From contig NZ_JARSBN010000001.1 of assembly GCF_029624125.1 (NCBI RefSeq), forward strand, positions 203,901 through 267,900: a DNA stretch of 64,000 nt, read 5' to 3'. The notes under the pieces were generated by a model. It did no database searches. It was not told the DNA's origin and saw only the letters and a program-made list of their open reading frames with translations. Positions 29,423 through 38,265 of this stretch are shown in pieces. The stretch comes from Winogradskyella marincola. Its GTDB lineage: Bacteria > Bacteroidota > Bacteroidia > Flavobacteriales > Flavobacteriaceae. Made by a program: the position numbers and the translations under genes. Within the stretch, counting starts at the first letter, position 1, and each line of letters begins with the position of its first letter.

Positions 29423-30694
29423 TTAATTTTTAATGATTAAACTATTTCCTATAGCACACTGTAAGCATTTATTGCTATCACAATAGTACTGTTTTAATTG
29501 AAGCAATCCCTGAGAACTTAAAGCATTCTTTTTTATGGATTTAAGCTCCATATATTTATTTACTATACTATTGTTCTCTTGCTTAAGTTCACTTAGTAAA
29601 TCAAAAATCTCTTCGTTGATATTATTTCCAAGGTATTTAGCATAACTGAACTTTAAAGGAATTACGGTATTGATTAGTAGTAAATCTATAAAAGATTTTG
29701 TTATTCTTTTTTTAAAACTCTTTGACTGCTTACTAAATGTGTAATGTGTCATCCAAAAACTACTAACACCTTTACTGAACAGCTCATAAAATTCATCTTT
29801 AGTTTTTAGATCTAATACCTTAGAGAACAGCTGTTGCTCCGTCGTGTAAAGATTTGCGAATTGAGATAAACGAATGGTTGGAAAATTTGGAGGTCGTAAT
29901 CTGAAGAATTGCAATGGTAAAACACCTTGATTACTTAATTGAAATTTTTGAACCAAAAACTGATAACGCTCTTTTAAATCTAAAAAATATAACTCTTGAA
30001 TATCATCCTCTAACAAACTTGCTTGACCAAAAAGTAAAGCTTCTAAATCTAGTATATTATTCTGAAGTTTTCTGACTATAGTGTAGTCAACAGAGTTTGC
30101 AAGACTAAAAAAAGCTTCTCCATTTACCTTGAGCCCAAAGTTTTTTAAAAGCATTTTGAACAGAACTGCTTCCCAATCGTTTTTAGACGCTTTCAATAAC
30201 TTTAAAATATCGTTAGATTTTCTTTCTAAACGCTCAATATACAGACGCTCTATCCAATTATTTAAAATAAAATCATCGACTTCTGGATAATGTGTTTCGC
30301 AATTAATCCAGGATTTAGACTGCAATAATGTTTTGTAATTACTTATAAGATTTGCATCTACAAATTGCTTGAGTTCTAAAGTGGGAATTACTGTATTATT
30401 ACTTCTAAACACTTCTGTATCGTGTTCCCAAACGACGTGCAAAATTACATTGTCGTAAGCTTTATCTTTTTCATGATTATGCACATACCAATCGGACGAT
30501 TTTATATGAATTTCAACATTACCAGCCCATAATTGACCATCTATATTTAACTGAGCATTAAAAAAATCTGGTCCTGAATTATGATTATGCTCACCAAGTT
30601 TTAAGATAACAATAGATTCACCACTCTCAGTTTTAAGCGATGTTGAAGAAAAAGCTTTGTGTTTCCAGACGTAATGAAGAAAGTCTTCTTGCAT
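29423..30694 (-). CDS. DUF2851 family protein
   Basis: The 423-residue protein matches DUF2851: N-terminal MQEDFLHYVWKHKAF, then NSGPDFFNAQLNIDGQLWAGNVEIH and HVVWEHD, and a cysteine-bearing end YYCDSNKCLQCAIG. The family is largely restricted to Bacteroidota and its function is unknown. No signal peptide is present. The C-terminal CDSNKCLQC cluster could bind metal. Confidence 0.9.
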   Translation of the reverse strand: MQEDFLHYVWKHKAFSSTSLKTESGESIVILKLGEHNHNSGPDFFNAQLNIDGQLWAGNVEIHIKSSDWYVHNHEKDKAYDNVILHVVWEHDTEVFRSNNTVIPTLELKQFVDANLISNYKTLLQSKSWINCETHYPEVDDFILNNWIERLYIERLERKSNDILKLLKASKNDWEAVLFKMLLKNFGLKVNGEAFFSLANSVDYTIVRKLQNNILDLEALLFGQASLLEDDIQELYFLDLKERYQFLVQKFQLSNQGVLPLQFFRLRPPNFPTIRLSQFANLYTTEQQLFSKVLDLKTKDEFYELFSKGVSSFWMTHYTFSKQSKSFKKRITKSFIDLLLINTVIPLKFSYAKYLGNNINEEIFDLLSELKQENNSIVNKYMELKSIKKNALSSQGLLQLKQYYCDSNKCLQCAIGNSLIIKN

Positions 30695-30722
30695 TTACCG
30701 AAAATAGAAAAAACATTTTAAT

Positions 30723-31601
30723 TTAAGACTTTATTAGTTTTTTGGTCATTGTATTCCCATCTTTAGTTGTAATCTTTAAAAGATACACACCAGATTTTAA
30801 TGTTGAAGAATAATTTTCTGTCTCAGATACAGAGCTTGATTTATTAATTGATTTTCCTAAAATATCATAAATCTCAATAGACTCTATTGGTTTATTAATT
30901 TCTATTGAAATTTTGTCTTTAAATGGATTTGGGTGAATATTTATATTTGTTTTGGTATTCTCATCTACAGAGAGTAACATCATATAATTAACATCTGAGA
31001 CAAAGCTGATAACAGAGCTGTAATCATTTAACTCATTTTTTAATAGCTGTGCATCACAGTCGCACACCAAAGTATATTGATTAGTATTAGGTTCAGGATA
31101 TTCTATATATTTTCTAACATTAAAATCTACAAAAATTTGATTTAGTCCAGCATCGTTAGTTACAATTAAACCTTCTGTCGTGGTGCCAGTCTGCACTCCT
31201 GTATTAGAATCGATTAAATTTAGATTAAGAACATTAACCGATACTCCATATACAGTTTCTTCCGCAGCATATTTAATAACGGTATTATAAGCACTTAAAT
31301 CTGTCAATAAGCTTTCAACATCGTTACTTGAACAATAAATCTTATAAAAATAGCCTGCACCATTTTCGCCTAGATAAGTATCTGGTTCCATATAATCATA
31401 TCCAAAAAGATTATAGTTGGCAAATATTTGATTTAAACCGTCGTCATTAGACACACTTACACCACAAGAATTACAACCACCATCAGAAACTCCAACAGTA
31501 TTATCTACCAACTCAACTTGAATAGAGCTATTTTGAGAATATCCATTGGCACAGACACATAGAAATATTAAAAAAGAGCACAAACACCTCATATAAAGCA
31601 A
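30723..31601 (-). CDS. T9SS cargo protein with two copies of an unknown domain
   Basis: The 292-residue protein has a signal peptide (to about residue 22, ANGYSQ), two related ~85-residue units, and a C-terminal type A sorting domain (about 218-292: NIHPNPFKDKISIEI, YDILGK, GVYLLKITT, KKLIKS). The units share NDxGLNQIFxxFN and YxLxC...LxxYxxVI. The first also has a Cys pair (GGCNSCGV). The repeat looks a little like subtilase propeptides, but no protease is attached. It is exported to the cell surface or medium; its role is unknown. Confidence 0.85.
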   Translation of the reverse strand: MLYMRCLCSFLIFLCVCANGYSQNSSIQVELVDNTVGVSDGGCNSCGVSVSNDDGLNQIFANYNLFGYDYMEPDTYLGENGAGYFYKIYCSSNDVESLLTDLSAYNTVIKYAAEETVYGVSVNVLNLNLIDSNTGVQTGTTTEGLIVTNDAGLNQIFVDFNVRKYIEYPEPNTNQYTLVCDCDAQLLKNELNDYSSVISFVSDVNYMMLLSVDENTKTNINIHPNPFKDKISIEINKPIESIEIYDILGKSINKSSSVSETENYSSTLKSGVYLLKITTKDGNTMTKKLIKS

Positions 31602-31624
31602 TTTACACTGATAAAGTTAATAAA

Positions 31625-31651
31625 AAAATCCTGAGTATAACTCAGGATTTT
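31625..31651 (-). terminator. Terminator downstream of the CBS-like gene
   Basis: AAAATCCTGAGT (31625-31636) pairs with ACTCAGGATTTT (31640-31651), loop ATA, with T-runs on the minus strand. It lies 41 nt after the stop at 31692. Confidence 0.85.
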
Positions 31652-31666
31652 ATATGAATTAATTTA

Positions 31667-31687
31667 GATTCCTGTCTACACAGGAAT
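31667..31687. repeat. Palindromic element, family A (copy 2)
   Basis: GATTCCTGTCTACACAGGAA (31667-31686) is a variant of the CCTGC-CGCAGG family: ATTCCTGT and ACAGGAAT pair. It stands between the CBS-like gene and its terminator. Confidence 0.65.
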
Positions 31688-31691
31688 TTGT

Positions 31692-32672
31692 TTATTCTAT
31701 ATAACCCTTTTCACGCATCCAATCGTCATTAAACATTTTACCAACATAACGACTACCATGATCGTGATACAATACCACCACAACATCTTCAGGTTTAAAA
31801 TGCTCTTTTAATTGAAGTACACCTTTTATAGCTGCACCTGCAGAATTACCTAAAAACATGCCTTCTTCTTTTGCCAATCGTTGCGTATAAACACAAGAAT
31901 CTTTATCTGTTACTTTAGTAAAACCATCAATAATACTAAAATCTACATTGGCAGGTAATATATCTTCGCCAATACCTTCTGTTACGTAAGGATAGATTTC
32001 ATTTTCATCAAAAACACCTGTTTCATGATATTTTTTAAATACCGAACCATAGGTATCTACACCCCAAACTTTAATATTAGGATTTTGTTCTTTTAGATAT
32101 TTACCTACACCAGAAATAGTTCCTCCTGTACCAACACCAACCACAAAATGCGTGATTTTGCCATTAGTTTGTTTCCAAATTTCAGGTCCTGTAGATTCGT
32201 AATGAGCCTTTGCATTACTTGGATTATCATATTGATTAACATACCAAGAGTTTGGTATCTCCTCTCCTAATCGTTTAGAAACAGAATAGTAACTTCGTGG
32301 ATCTTCTGGCTCTACAGCCGTAGGACAAACAATAACCTCAGCACCAACAGCTTTAAGAATATCTACTTTTTCTTTAGACTGTTTATCTGCCATTACAAAA
32401 ATACACTTATAACCTTTTATCGCTGCTGCAAGCGCTAAGCCCATTCCTGTATTTCCAGAAGTTCCTTCAATGATTGTTCCACCAGGTTTTAGACGTCCAT
32501 CAGCTTCTGCATCTTCAATCATTTTTAATGCCATACGATCTTTAACCGAATTTCCTGGGTTAAAGGTTTCGTATTTTGCTAAAACCAAGCATGGTAAATC
32601 TTCTACCAACTTATTCATCTTCACCAATGGTGTATTACCTATTGTTCCTAATATATTTTCTGCGTATTCCAT
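31692..32672 (-). CDS. PLP-dependent cystathionine beta-synthase/cysteine synthase
   Basis: The 326-residue fold type II PLP enzyme has the lysine in NSVKDRMAL (about 42-50), the phosphate loop GTSGNTGMGLAL and VGVGTGGTISG. Several stretches (KMIEDAEADGRLKPG, IPNSWYVNQYDNPSN, DDWMREKGYIE) look closer to the catalytic core of cystathionine beta-synthase than to CysK, but no CBS-pair regulatory domain follows. It would condense serine or O-acetylserine with a thiol. A TAAATTTG box lies just upstream. Confidence 0.88.
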   Translation of the reverse strand: MEYAENILGTIGNTPLVKMNKLVEDLPCLVLAKYETFNPGNSVKDRMALKMIEDAEADGRLKPGGTIIEGTSGNTGMGLALAAAIKGYKCIFVMADKQSKEKVDILKAVGAEVIVCPTAVEPEDPRSYYSVSKRLGEEIPNSWYVNQYDNPSNAKAHYESTGPEIWKQTNGKITHFVVGVGTGGTISGVGKYLKEQNPNIKVWGVDTYGSVFKKYHETGVFDENEIYPYVTEGIGEDILPANVDFSIIDGFTKVTDKDSCVYTQRLAKEEGMFLGNSAGAAIKGVLQLKEHFKPEDVVVVLYHDHGSRYVGKMFNDDWMREKGYIE

Positions 32673-32689
32673 AAAATCAATTTGCGTAG

Positions 32690-32697
32690 CAAATTTA
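32690..32697 (-). promoter_or_regulatory. -7 box of the CBS-like gene
   Basis: TAAATTTG on the minus strand matches TAnnTTTG, 17 nt before the ATG. A matching -33 box is unclear. Confidence 0.35.
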
Positions 32698-32702
32698 AGT
32701 AT

Positions 32703-32790
32703 AAACTAACAAGTAGAAAGTTAAAAGTTGGTTATGTTTTTAATTGGCTTTTGGCTATTAGCTTTTAGCCCTTAGTTTATAACGAAGTGA
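32703..32790. repeat. Degenerate short-period tract
   Basis: This spacer holds GAAAGTTAAAAGTTGG followed by repeated TTGGCTTTTGGCTATTAGC-like words. Similar low-complexity tracts are common between genes in this family. I see no gene in it. Confidence 0.4.
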
Positions 32791-32843
32791 TAATTGAAGT
32801 AAAAAAACAATCCAGCTGCTAAAAGTTATAGACTCACGTTTTT

Positions 32844-34076
32844 TTATTCAAAACGAATCGCTTTAACAGGCGAAATTCTAGAAATGATTACTGAAGGAAT
32901 TAAAAGCATAAGAAGACACGCAACGAAAGTACCAACGTTTAGTATTAATATATAATCCCAATGTAAGTATACTGGTGCTTCACTAACATAATATGTATCT
33001 GGATTTAACGGAAATAATTTAAAATATTTTTGAGCAAACAATAGTCCTAATCCTATTAAATTTCCCCAAAGCAAACCTAAACCAATAAGGTAAGACGCAT
33101 TATACAAAAACACCTTTCTTACAGACCAATTAGAACTTCCTAAAGCTTTTAGAATCCCAATCATGTTGGTACGCTCTAATATTAATACGAGCAATGTTGT
33201 AATCATATTAATACCTGCTACAATAATCATAATGATAATGATGATATTGATATTAGCCTCAAAGATTTTTATCCATTCAAAAACGGTATAATATTTTTTG
33301 TTAACTGGTGTTGCATTGAGCATGGACGGAATGGCTTTAAAAACATTCTCATACGTTTCGTCTATATCAGAAAAGTCATCTATAAACACCTCAAAACTTC
33401 CAATTTGATTGGCTTCCCATTTATTTAAACGCTGAATATGACGCAAATCTGCAATGCAGAATTTTTCATCTAATTCTTGAAAGCCTGAATTATAAATACC
33501 AACTATTTCGTAATTAATAATACGAGGCATTTTATTAAGGTTTTCACCAAACAAGGTTTGAAATTTATCTCCGACTTTAAAACCTAATCGATTGGCTAAA
33601 TAGCTTGATATTAAAATTTCCTCATTACGCTTTCCTGAAAAATCTGGTAATCGACCATCTACTAAAAACTCTTTAAAGTAATCCCATTTATAATCGGCTC
33701 CTACGCCTTTTATAACGACACCTTCAAAATCAGTTTCAGTTCTAATTACTGCAAATTTTGTAGCAACACCTTGTATGTGTGTTACCTCTTCAACCGCATT
33801 AAACTTTGGATAAAAATCTTGATCTCTTAAAATAGGCACCTGAGATTCGTCAGATGCATTGGTATCGTAATTTGTAATTTCTATATGACCATTAAAAGCA
33901 ACTACCTTATCTCTAATTTTTTGTTGAAGCCCTAAACCTGTTGCTATAGCAATAAGCATTACTATAATACCGATAGCAATTGCAGCAATGCCAATTTTAA
34001 TTATTGGTGCCGAAACACTACTTTTATACGCTTTATTGCCAATAATGCGTTTAGCTATAAACAACTCTAAATTCAA
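32844..34076 (-). CDS. ABC transporter permease, LolC/LolE (FtsX-like) type
   Basis: The 410-residue protein has one N-terminal membrane helix (about 24-50), a large periplasmic MacB-like domain with RLGFKVGDKFQTLF, and three C-terminal helices with ERTNMIGILKALGSSNWSVR. This is the build of lipoprotein-releasing permeases. No ATPase gene is adjacent in the window (ftsE at 45.6 kb is distant). The gene is divergent from namZ with only 11 nt between starts, so their promoters must lie within the coding regions or overlap. Confidence 0.9.
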   Translation of the reverse strand: MNLELFIAKRIIGNKAYKSSVSAPIIKIGIAAIAIGIIVMLIAIATGLGLQQKIRDKVVAFNGHIEITNYDTNASDESQVPILRDQDFYPKFNAVEEVTHIQGVATKFAVIRTETDFEGVVIKGVGADYKWDYFKEFLVDGRLPDFSGKRNEEILISSYLANRLGFKVGDKFQTLFGENLNKMPRIINYEIVGIYNSGFQELDEKFCIADLRHIQRLNKWEANQIGSFEVFIDDFSDIDETYENVFKAIPSMLNATPVNKKYYTVFEWIKIFEANINIIIIIMIIVAGINMITTLLVLILERTNMIGILKALGSSNWSVRKVFLYNASYLIGLGLLWGNLIGLGLLFAQKYFKLFPLNPDTYYVSEAPVYLHWDYILILNVGTFVACLLMLLIPSVIISRISPVKAIRFE

Positions 34077-34087
34077 ATCTTCTTTTT

Positions 34088-35371
34088 ATGCGTTTTAAGG
34101 TTTTCAAAAATACAGTTTTATTATTTGTCTTGGTAGTGATTTCTTGTGCAGGAAAAGGTAGCAGTGAAACTTTAAAAAATGAACAAACCGATGAGATCCT
34201 GAAACAAGTTCAGGATGACAAAAGTATTGTAGTTGGCGCCAACCGAACTGAAGTTTACTTACCATTATTAAAAGGTAAACGTGTTGGTGTTGTTGCTAAT
34301 CAGACGAGTGTTATTTTTAAAGAGACTAAAGATATTAGACTCGAGAAAAGAGAGAAGGGAGAAGAGATGACAGACTATATTCATTTGGTAGATTCTCTAT
34401 TAGCATTAAATATCGAAATTAAAAAAGTTTTTTCTCCAGAACATGGTTTTAGAGGTACTGCTGATGCTGGTGAAAATGTAAAAGATGGTATAGATGTAAA
34501 AACACAGTTACCGATTTTTTCACTTCATGGGAAACACAAAAAACCAACAGCCGAGCAACTTGAAGATTTAGACATAATGATTTTTGATATTCAAGATGTT
34601 GGTGTGCGTTTTTATACCTACATCTCTACCTTACATTATGTAATGGAAGCTTGTGTTGAAAATAATGTAAAACTTCTGATATTAGATCGTCCTAATCCTA
34701 ATGGTAATTATATTGATGGCCCTACATTAGAAAAAGAACACAGTAGCTTTTTGGGCATGCATACCATTCCTTTAGTGCACGGCATGACGATTGGCGAATA
34801 TGCTAAAATGATTAATGGTGAAGGTTGGTTAAAAGACAACGCTAAATGCGACATTACTGTTGTTGAAATGCAACACTATAACCATGAAAACACCTATAGT
34901 TTACCGATAAGACCTTCTCCAAATTTACCTAATGACCAATCGATAACTTTATATCCTAGTTTAGGTTTGTTTGAAGGTACAAACATCAATGCTGGCCGTG
35001 GCACTGAGTTTCAGTTTCAGCGTTATGGTGCTCCTTTCTTAGACGCATCACATTATACCTTTACATATACTCCACAACCTAACTTTGGCTCAAAATATCC
35101 TAAACACAAAGATGTACTGTGTTATGGTGAAGATTTATCAGAAATTAAAGCTGAAAGGCATTTTACATTAAAGTATGTGATTGATGCTTACACTAATGCT
35201 ACAGACAAAAGTAAAGTGTTTAATACCGCAAATTTCACCAAACATGCTGGCACGGAAAAACTACAAGAACATATAGAGTCTGGAATGAGCGAAGAAGCTA
35301 TTAAGGCAACTTGGAAAGATGATTTAGAGGCTTTTAAAGCAATTAGAGTTAAATATTTAATCTATGATTAA
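34088..35371 (+). CDS. namZ: Exo-beta-N-acetylmuramidase NamZ (DUF1343) lipoprotein
   Basis: The 427-residue protein has a lipoprotein signal (VVISC, Cys about residue 20) and the DUF1343/GH171 core: GKRVGVVANQTSV, KVFSPEHGFRGTADAG, IFDIQDVGVRFYTYISTLH, LDRPNPNG and GRGTEFQFQRYGAPF. NamZ releases MurNAc from peptidoglycan fragments. Two stretches interrupt family-like sequence: EILKQVQDDK (about 37-46), encoded by a palindromic element, and about 22 basic/acidic residues (KETKDIRLEKREKGEEMTDY) between QTSVIF and HLVDSLL. Both keep the frame, and the likely catalytic core is intact. Confidence 0.92.
   Translation: MRFKVFKNTVLLFVLVVISCAGKGSSETLKNEQTDEILKQVQDDKSIVVGANRTEVYLPLLKGKRVGVVANQTSVIFKETKDIRLEKREKGEEMTDYIHLVDSLLALNIEIKKVFSPEHGFRGTADAGENVKDGIDVKTQLPIFSLHGKHKKPTAEQLEDLDIMIFDIQDVGVRFYTYISTLHYVMEACVENNVKLLILDRPNPNGNYIDGPTLEKEHSSFLGMHTIPLVHGMTIGEYAKMINGEGWLKDNAKCDITVVEMQHYNHENTYSLPIRPSPNLPNDQSITLYPSLGLFEGTNINAGRGTEFQFQRYGAPFLDASHYTFTYTPQPNFGSKYPKHKDVLCYGEDLSEIKAERHFTLKYVIDAYTNATDKSKVFNTANFTKHAGTEKLQEHIESGMSEEAIKATWKDDLEAFKAIRVKYLIYD
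34195..34219 (+). repeat. Palindromic element, family B, inside namZ
   Basis: ATCCTGAA (34196-34203) and TTCAGGAT (34209-34216) form an 8-bp stem with loop ACAAG, followed by GAC. The same core occurs at 39737-39762 and 40482-40504. Here it is read in frame as EILKQVQDD, in the linker after the lipobox. Confidence 0.75.
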
Positions 35372-35375
35372 AAAT

Positions 35376-35400
35376 GGACTCCTACCTACGCAGGAATGAC
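35376..35400. repeat. Palindromic element, family A (copy 3)
   Basis: GGACTCCTACCTACGCAGGA with GATGAC-like end (AATGAC, 35395-35400) is a family A copy with a damaged left arm. It fills the gap between the convergent namZ and 35409-35840 genes. Confidence 0.6.
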
Positions 35401-35408
35401 AAATAAGA

Positions 35409-35840
35409 TTAATCATTCTCAGTTGACACCACTTTCTTAGATTCAGTAGCAACGATTACGCTAGAGGGTAATTTTATTGGATCTTCTTTTGGGATTTTTT
35501 TTAAGATTCTAACCACAAATACGATGCGTTTTGGAGACTGAACAGCTACCAACACATGCTTACCTTTAGGCAATTTGTTTAATGGAAATTTATAAAATGT
35601 GGTATCTACATAGACATCAAAGTCTCTTCCGTAGTCTTTATTAATAGAATAAAGATAATTTATCTTTTTATCGCTTTGTAAGATTAATGTGTCTTTGGTT
35701 TCATTCAACTTATGTACTAATCCCTTTGCCTGAATATTTTTGTTTGGTTCTAATTTAGCGTATAGTTCTTGAGCCTTTAGCGTAAAACTCAATAAAAAAA
35801 TGAGAACAACGATGAGGAGAATTCGGATTAAATTTTTCAC
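35409..35840 (-). CDS. Secreted protein of unknown function
   Basis: The 143-residue protein has a signal peptide (hydrophobic 4-20, ending LKAQE) and a basic, beta-rich remainder with KLNETKDTLILQSDK and KGKHVLVAVQSPKRIVFVV. I do not recognise a family. It is convergent with namZ and stands alone. Confidence 0.7.
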   Translation of the reverse strand: MKNLIRILLIVVLIFLLSFTLKAQELYAKLEPNKNIQAKGLVHKLNETKDTLILQSDKKINYLYSINKDYGRDFDVYVDTTFYKFPLNKLPKGKHVLVAVQSPKRIVFVVRILKKIPKEDPIKLPSSVIVATESKKVVSTEND

Positions 35841-35995
35841 TACAGTAAAGCTTTACATTAAACTATGTTTATTTAGCTCAACAGTATTTCTAATTAATTA
35901 ATCCATTAACAAACTTAATCGGATAATTGATTTACAAACTAAAACATCCACAAAATGCACAAAAAGCAGAGGAACTGTTTGTTTTGCATCATCTA

Positions 35996-36922
35996 TTATA
36001 ATGAAATCTTTCGACTACGAATTTCTATAAGCCTGTCTGGATAATCTGTGATGATTCCATCGACATTCCATCTTAGCATCTTAAACATATCCTGCTCTTC
36101 ATTGACTGTCCAAGGAATAATCAGATAATTTTGAGCATGATACTCATTAATAATTTCTGAAGTTAATAATCTAAAATATGGACTTATTATTTCTGGTTTA
36201 TAAGATAGTTTTTCAAGCTTTGTTGCTATAGTTTCATCTTCATCTACCAAAAGTGCAACTGGCATATTTGGAGATTGTTTCTTTATTTCTTCTAAAATTA
36301 CCAAATCAAATGACTGCAAATTTACATTAGAGAAAAGTCCACTTACTTCAATTTCATCTAAGACTATTTTTACATATTCATCTGGCTGTGGTGTATAAAT
36401 GCCATAATACTCAGGCTTAGATTTAATTTCGATATTGAATTTAATATCAGAATTTTTAGTCTTTGCAAGTTCAAAAACTTCAGACAGAAGTGGTTTGTAG
36501 GTTTTTAGTTTCTTTTGGTCTGGATATGTAGGATGAAGTTTTGTACCACAATCAAATTGCTTAATCTCACTATGTGTCATTTCATAAAGATTATGTTTCA
36601 TATCCATCTCTTCAGGAATCTCTTCTCCTTCAGGATTAAAACAAATCGTTCTGCTCATAAAAGGCTCGTGAGACACTACAACTTCCTTATCTTTTGTAAT
36701 GGCTATATCTAACTCTAAAGTCGTAACACCAAGTTCAATCGCTTTATTAAATGCAGGCAAAGAATTTTCAGGGTATAGACCTCTACAACCTCTATGTCCT
36801 TGTATATCTAATTGTTTTTCGGAATTGCAGCTCATTAGAAATGTCACTAAAATTACAAATAAATACTTGCTGTCAGTGTAAACTTGTTGAGGATGTTTGA
36901 GGTTTCTCATATTCTGAGTCAT
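35996..36922 (-). CDS. Glycerophosphodiester phosphodiesterase lipoprotein
   Basis: The 308-residue protein has a lipoprotein-like signal (FLMSC, Cys about 33) and a GDPD TIM barrel: IQGHRGCRGLYPENSLPAF, LELDIAITKDKEVVVSHEP, FNIEIKSKPEY, and the end IITDYPDRL. The active-site His of HRG and SHEP and the metal ligands E and D are present. It cleaves glycerophosphodiesters. The start is uncertain: ATG 36922 or 36910; either overlaps the upstream gene by about 40-50 nt. Confidence 0.9.
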   Translation of the reverse strand: MTQNMRNLKHPQQVYTDSKYLFVILVTFLMSCNSEKQLDIQGHRGCRGLYPENSLPAFNKAIELGVTTLELDIAITKDKEVVVSHEPFMSRTICFNPEGEEIPEEMDMKHNLYEMTHSEIKQFDCGTKLHPTYPDQKKLKTYKPLLSEVFELAKTKNSDIKFNIEIKSKPEYYGIYTPQPDEYVKIVLDEIEVSGLFSNVNLQSFDLVILEEIKKQSPNMPVALLVDEDETIATKLEKLSYKPEIISPYFRLLTSEIINEYHAQNYLIIPWTVNEEQDMFKMLRWNVDGIITDYPDRLIEIRSRKISL

Positions 36923-37367
36923 TTTTTGAAAAACTTTCTAAATTATTCCAATTACCCTTGCTAATATCGTATTTTTCTTTGCATTCTACCGGAACAAATA
37001 CTGTTTGTCCTTGTTTTAAAGTATCTGCATCAAAAAAAATTCCACCACATGAAATTTCTTTATTATTAATTAAAACCTCTATCTCATAACTTTTAGATTT
37101 TCTTAATCTAAATGAAACTATTCCTTCTTCATTAGGTCTCACTTCAGCCATTTGCATTGTCATCCACATATAATACCATGGTTTTTCAATTCTAAAAAGA
37201 ATAATATCAGTTTTATCAAATGAAATTTCTTTCTCGTTCTTATGTATTTTGAAGTAAATTTCAACTTCAGAGTTGGCAAGTATATTGTAATGTTTGATAT
37301 AAAAAATTACACCAAGCAAAATCAATCCCAAAGTGATTAAATGTTTCTTCTTTAAATCTACAACCAA
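36873..37367 (-). CDS. Hypothetical membrane-anchored protein
   Basis: The 164-residue protein has one N-terminal membrane helix (HLITLGLILLGVIFYI, about 9-24) and a soluble domain with two cysteines (ISCGG, PVECK). The tail KNDSEYEKPQTSSTSLH overlaps the start of the GDPD gene. No family recognised. Confidence 0.65.
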   Translation of the reverse strand: MVVDLKKKHLITLGLILLGVIFYIKHYNILANSEVEIYFKIHKNEKEISFDKTDIILFRIEKPWYYMWMTMQMAEVRPNEEGIVSFRLRKSKSYEIEVLINNKEISCGGIFFDADTLKQGQTVFVPVECKEKYDISKGNWNNLESFSKNDSEYEKPQTSSTSLH

Positions 37368-37412
37368 CTGACTTATATTTTACATTCTTTCTGAATCAAT
37401 AATTGTATAATA

Positions 37413-38261
37413 TTACTCCTCAACATCTGCAGAGAGTGTCGGTTTTTCATATTTCTGAAAAGGTTGTTTCAATAGTTCTTTTATCTGACCATTCTTTACC
37501 TCATCTGGAAAAACATCGACTCCATAAACCAGATTTTCTCTGTCCATATACATATAAGTACCAAGTAAACGATCCCAAATACTAAAAATGTTACCATAGT
37601 TAGAATCGGTATAAGGCAATCTGTAATGATGATGAATCTTATGCATATCTGGCGAAATGATAAAATAGCTTAAGGCTTTATCCAAACCTTTAGGCAATTT
37701 GATATTAGCATGGGTAAACTGTGTAAAGATTAAAGACATTGCCTGGTATAACATTACCAAAGCAAATGGTGTACCTACAGCAAAAACACCAAACAAGGTA
37801 AATGCAAAACGAATAACACTCTCAATAGGATGATGCCTGTTGGCTGTTGTGGTATCCACTTTGTGATCTGTATGATGCACTAAATGCACCATCCAAAGTG
37901 GTTTTACTTTGTGCTCTACAAAATGTGCTAAATACGCACCAAAAAAATCTAGTAACAAAACACCAAGAAACGCATAAAGCCATAAAGGTTGCGTATCTGG
38001 AAACAACCAATTAATAATACCAAAATTGTGCGCTACAACCCAACCAGACGACCAGTATAGCAACGAAGCTAATGCGAAATTTACAATAATAGTGGTTAAG
38101 GTAAAAAACAGATTAGGCAAGGCGTGTTTCCACTTATTGTACTTGTACTTAAATAATGGCAAACCACCCTCTAACAACCAAAAAAGTGTTAATCCACCAA
38201 TTAAAATAATACTTCTATGCGAAGATGGAATCGTTTCAAAATAGTTAATAATAGTTTCCAA
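37413..38261 (-). CDS. Sterol desaturase/fatty acid hydroxylase family membrane protein
   Basis: The 282-residue protein has about four membrane helices and the di-iron histidine boxes HFVEH, HLVHHTDHK, NRHHPIE and HKIHHHYRLP. The family hydroxylates or desaturates lipids. It is 4 nt downstream of the next gene in the same direction, so the two form a unit. The lipid substrate cannot be told. Confidence 0.9.
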   Translation of the reverse strand: METIINYFETIPSSHRSIILIGGLTLFWLLEGGLPLFKYKYNKWKHALPNLFFTLTTIIVNFALASLLYWSSGWVVAHNFGIINWLFPDTQPLWLYAFLGVLLLDFFGAYLAHFVEHKVKPLWMVHLVHHTDHKVDTTTANRHHPIESVIRFAFTLFGVFAVGTPFALVMLYQAMSLIFTQFTHANIKLPKGLDKALSYFIISPDMHKIHHHYRLPYTDSNYGNIFSIWDRLLGTYMYMDRENLVYGVDVFPDEVKNGQIKELLKQPFQKYEKPTLSADVEE

Positions 38262-38265
38262 AAGA

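Noticed and set aside
37822-38010. Minus frame with several Cys inside the desaturase gene
   Set aside because: Shadow frame; the histidine-box frame is clearly the coding one.
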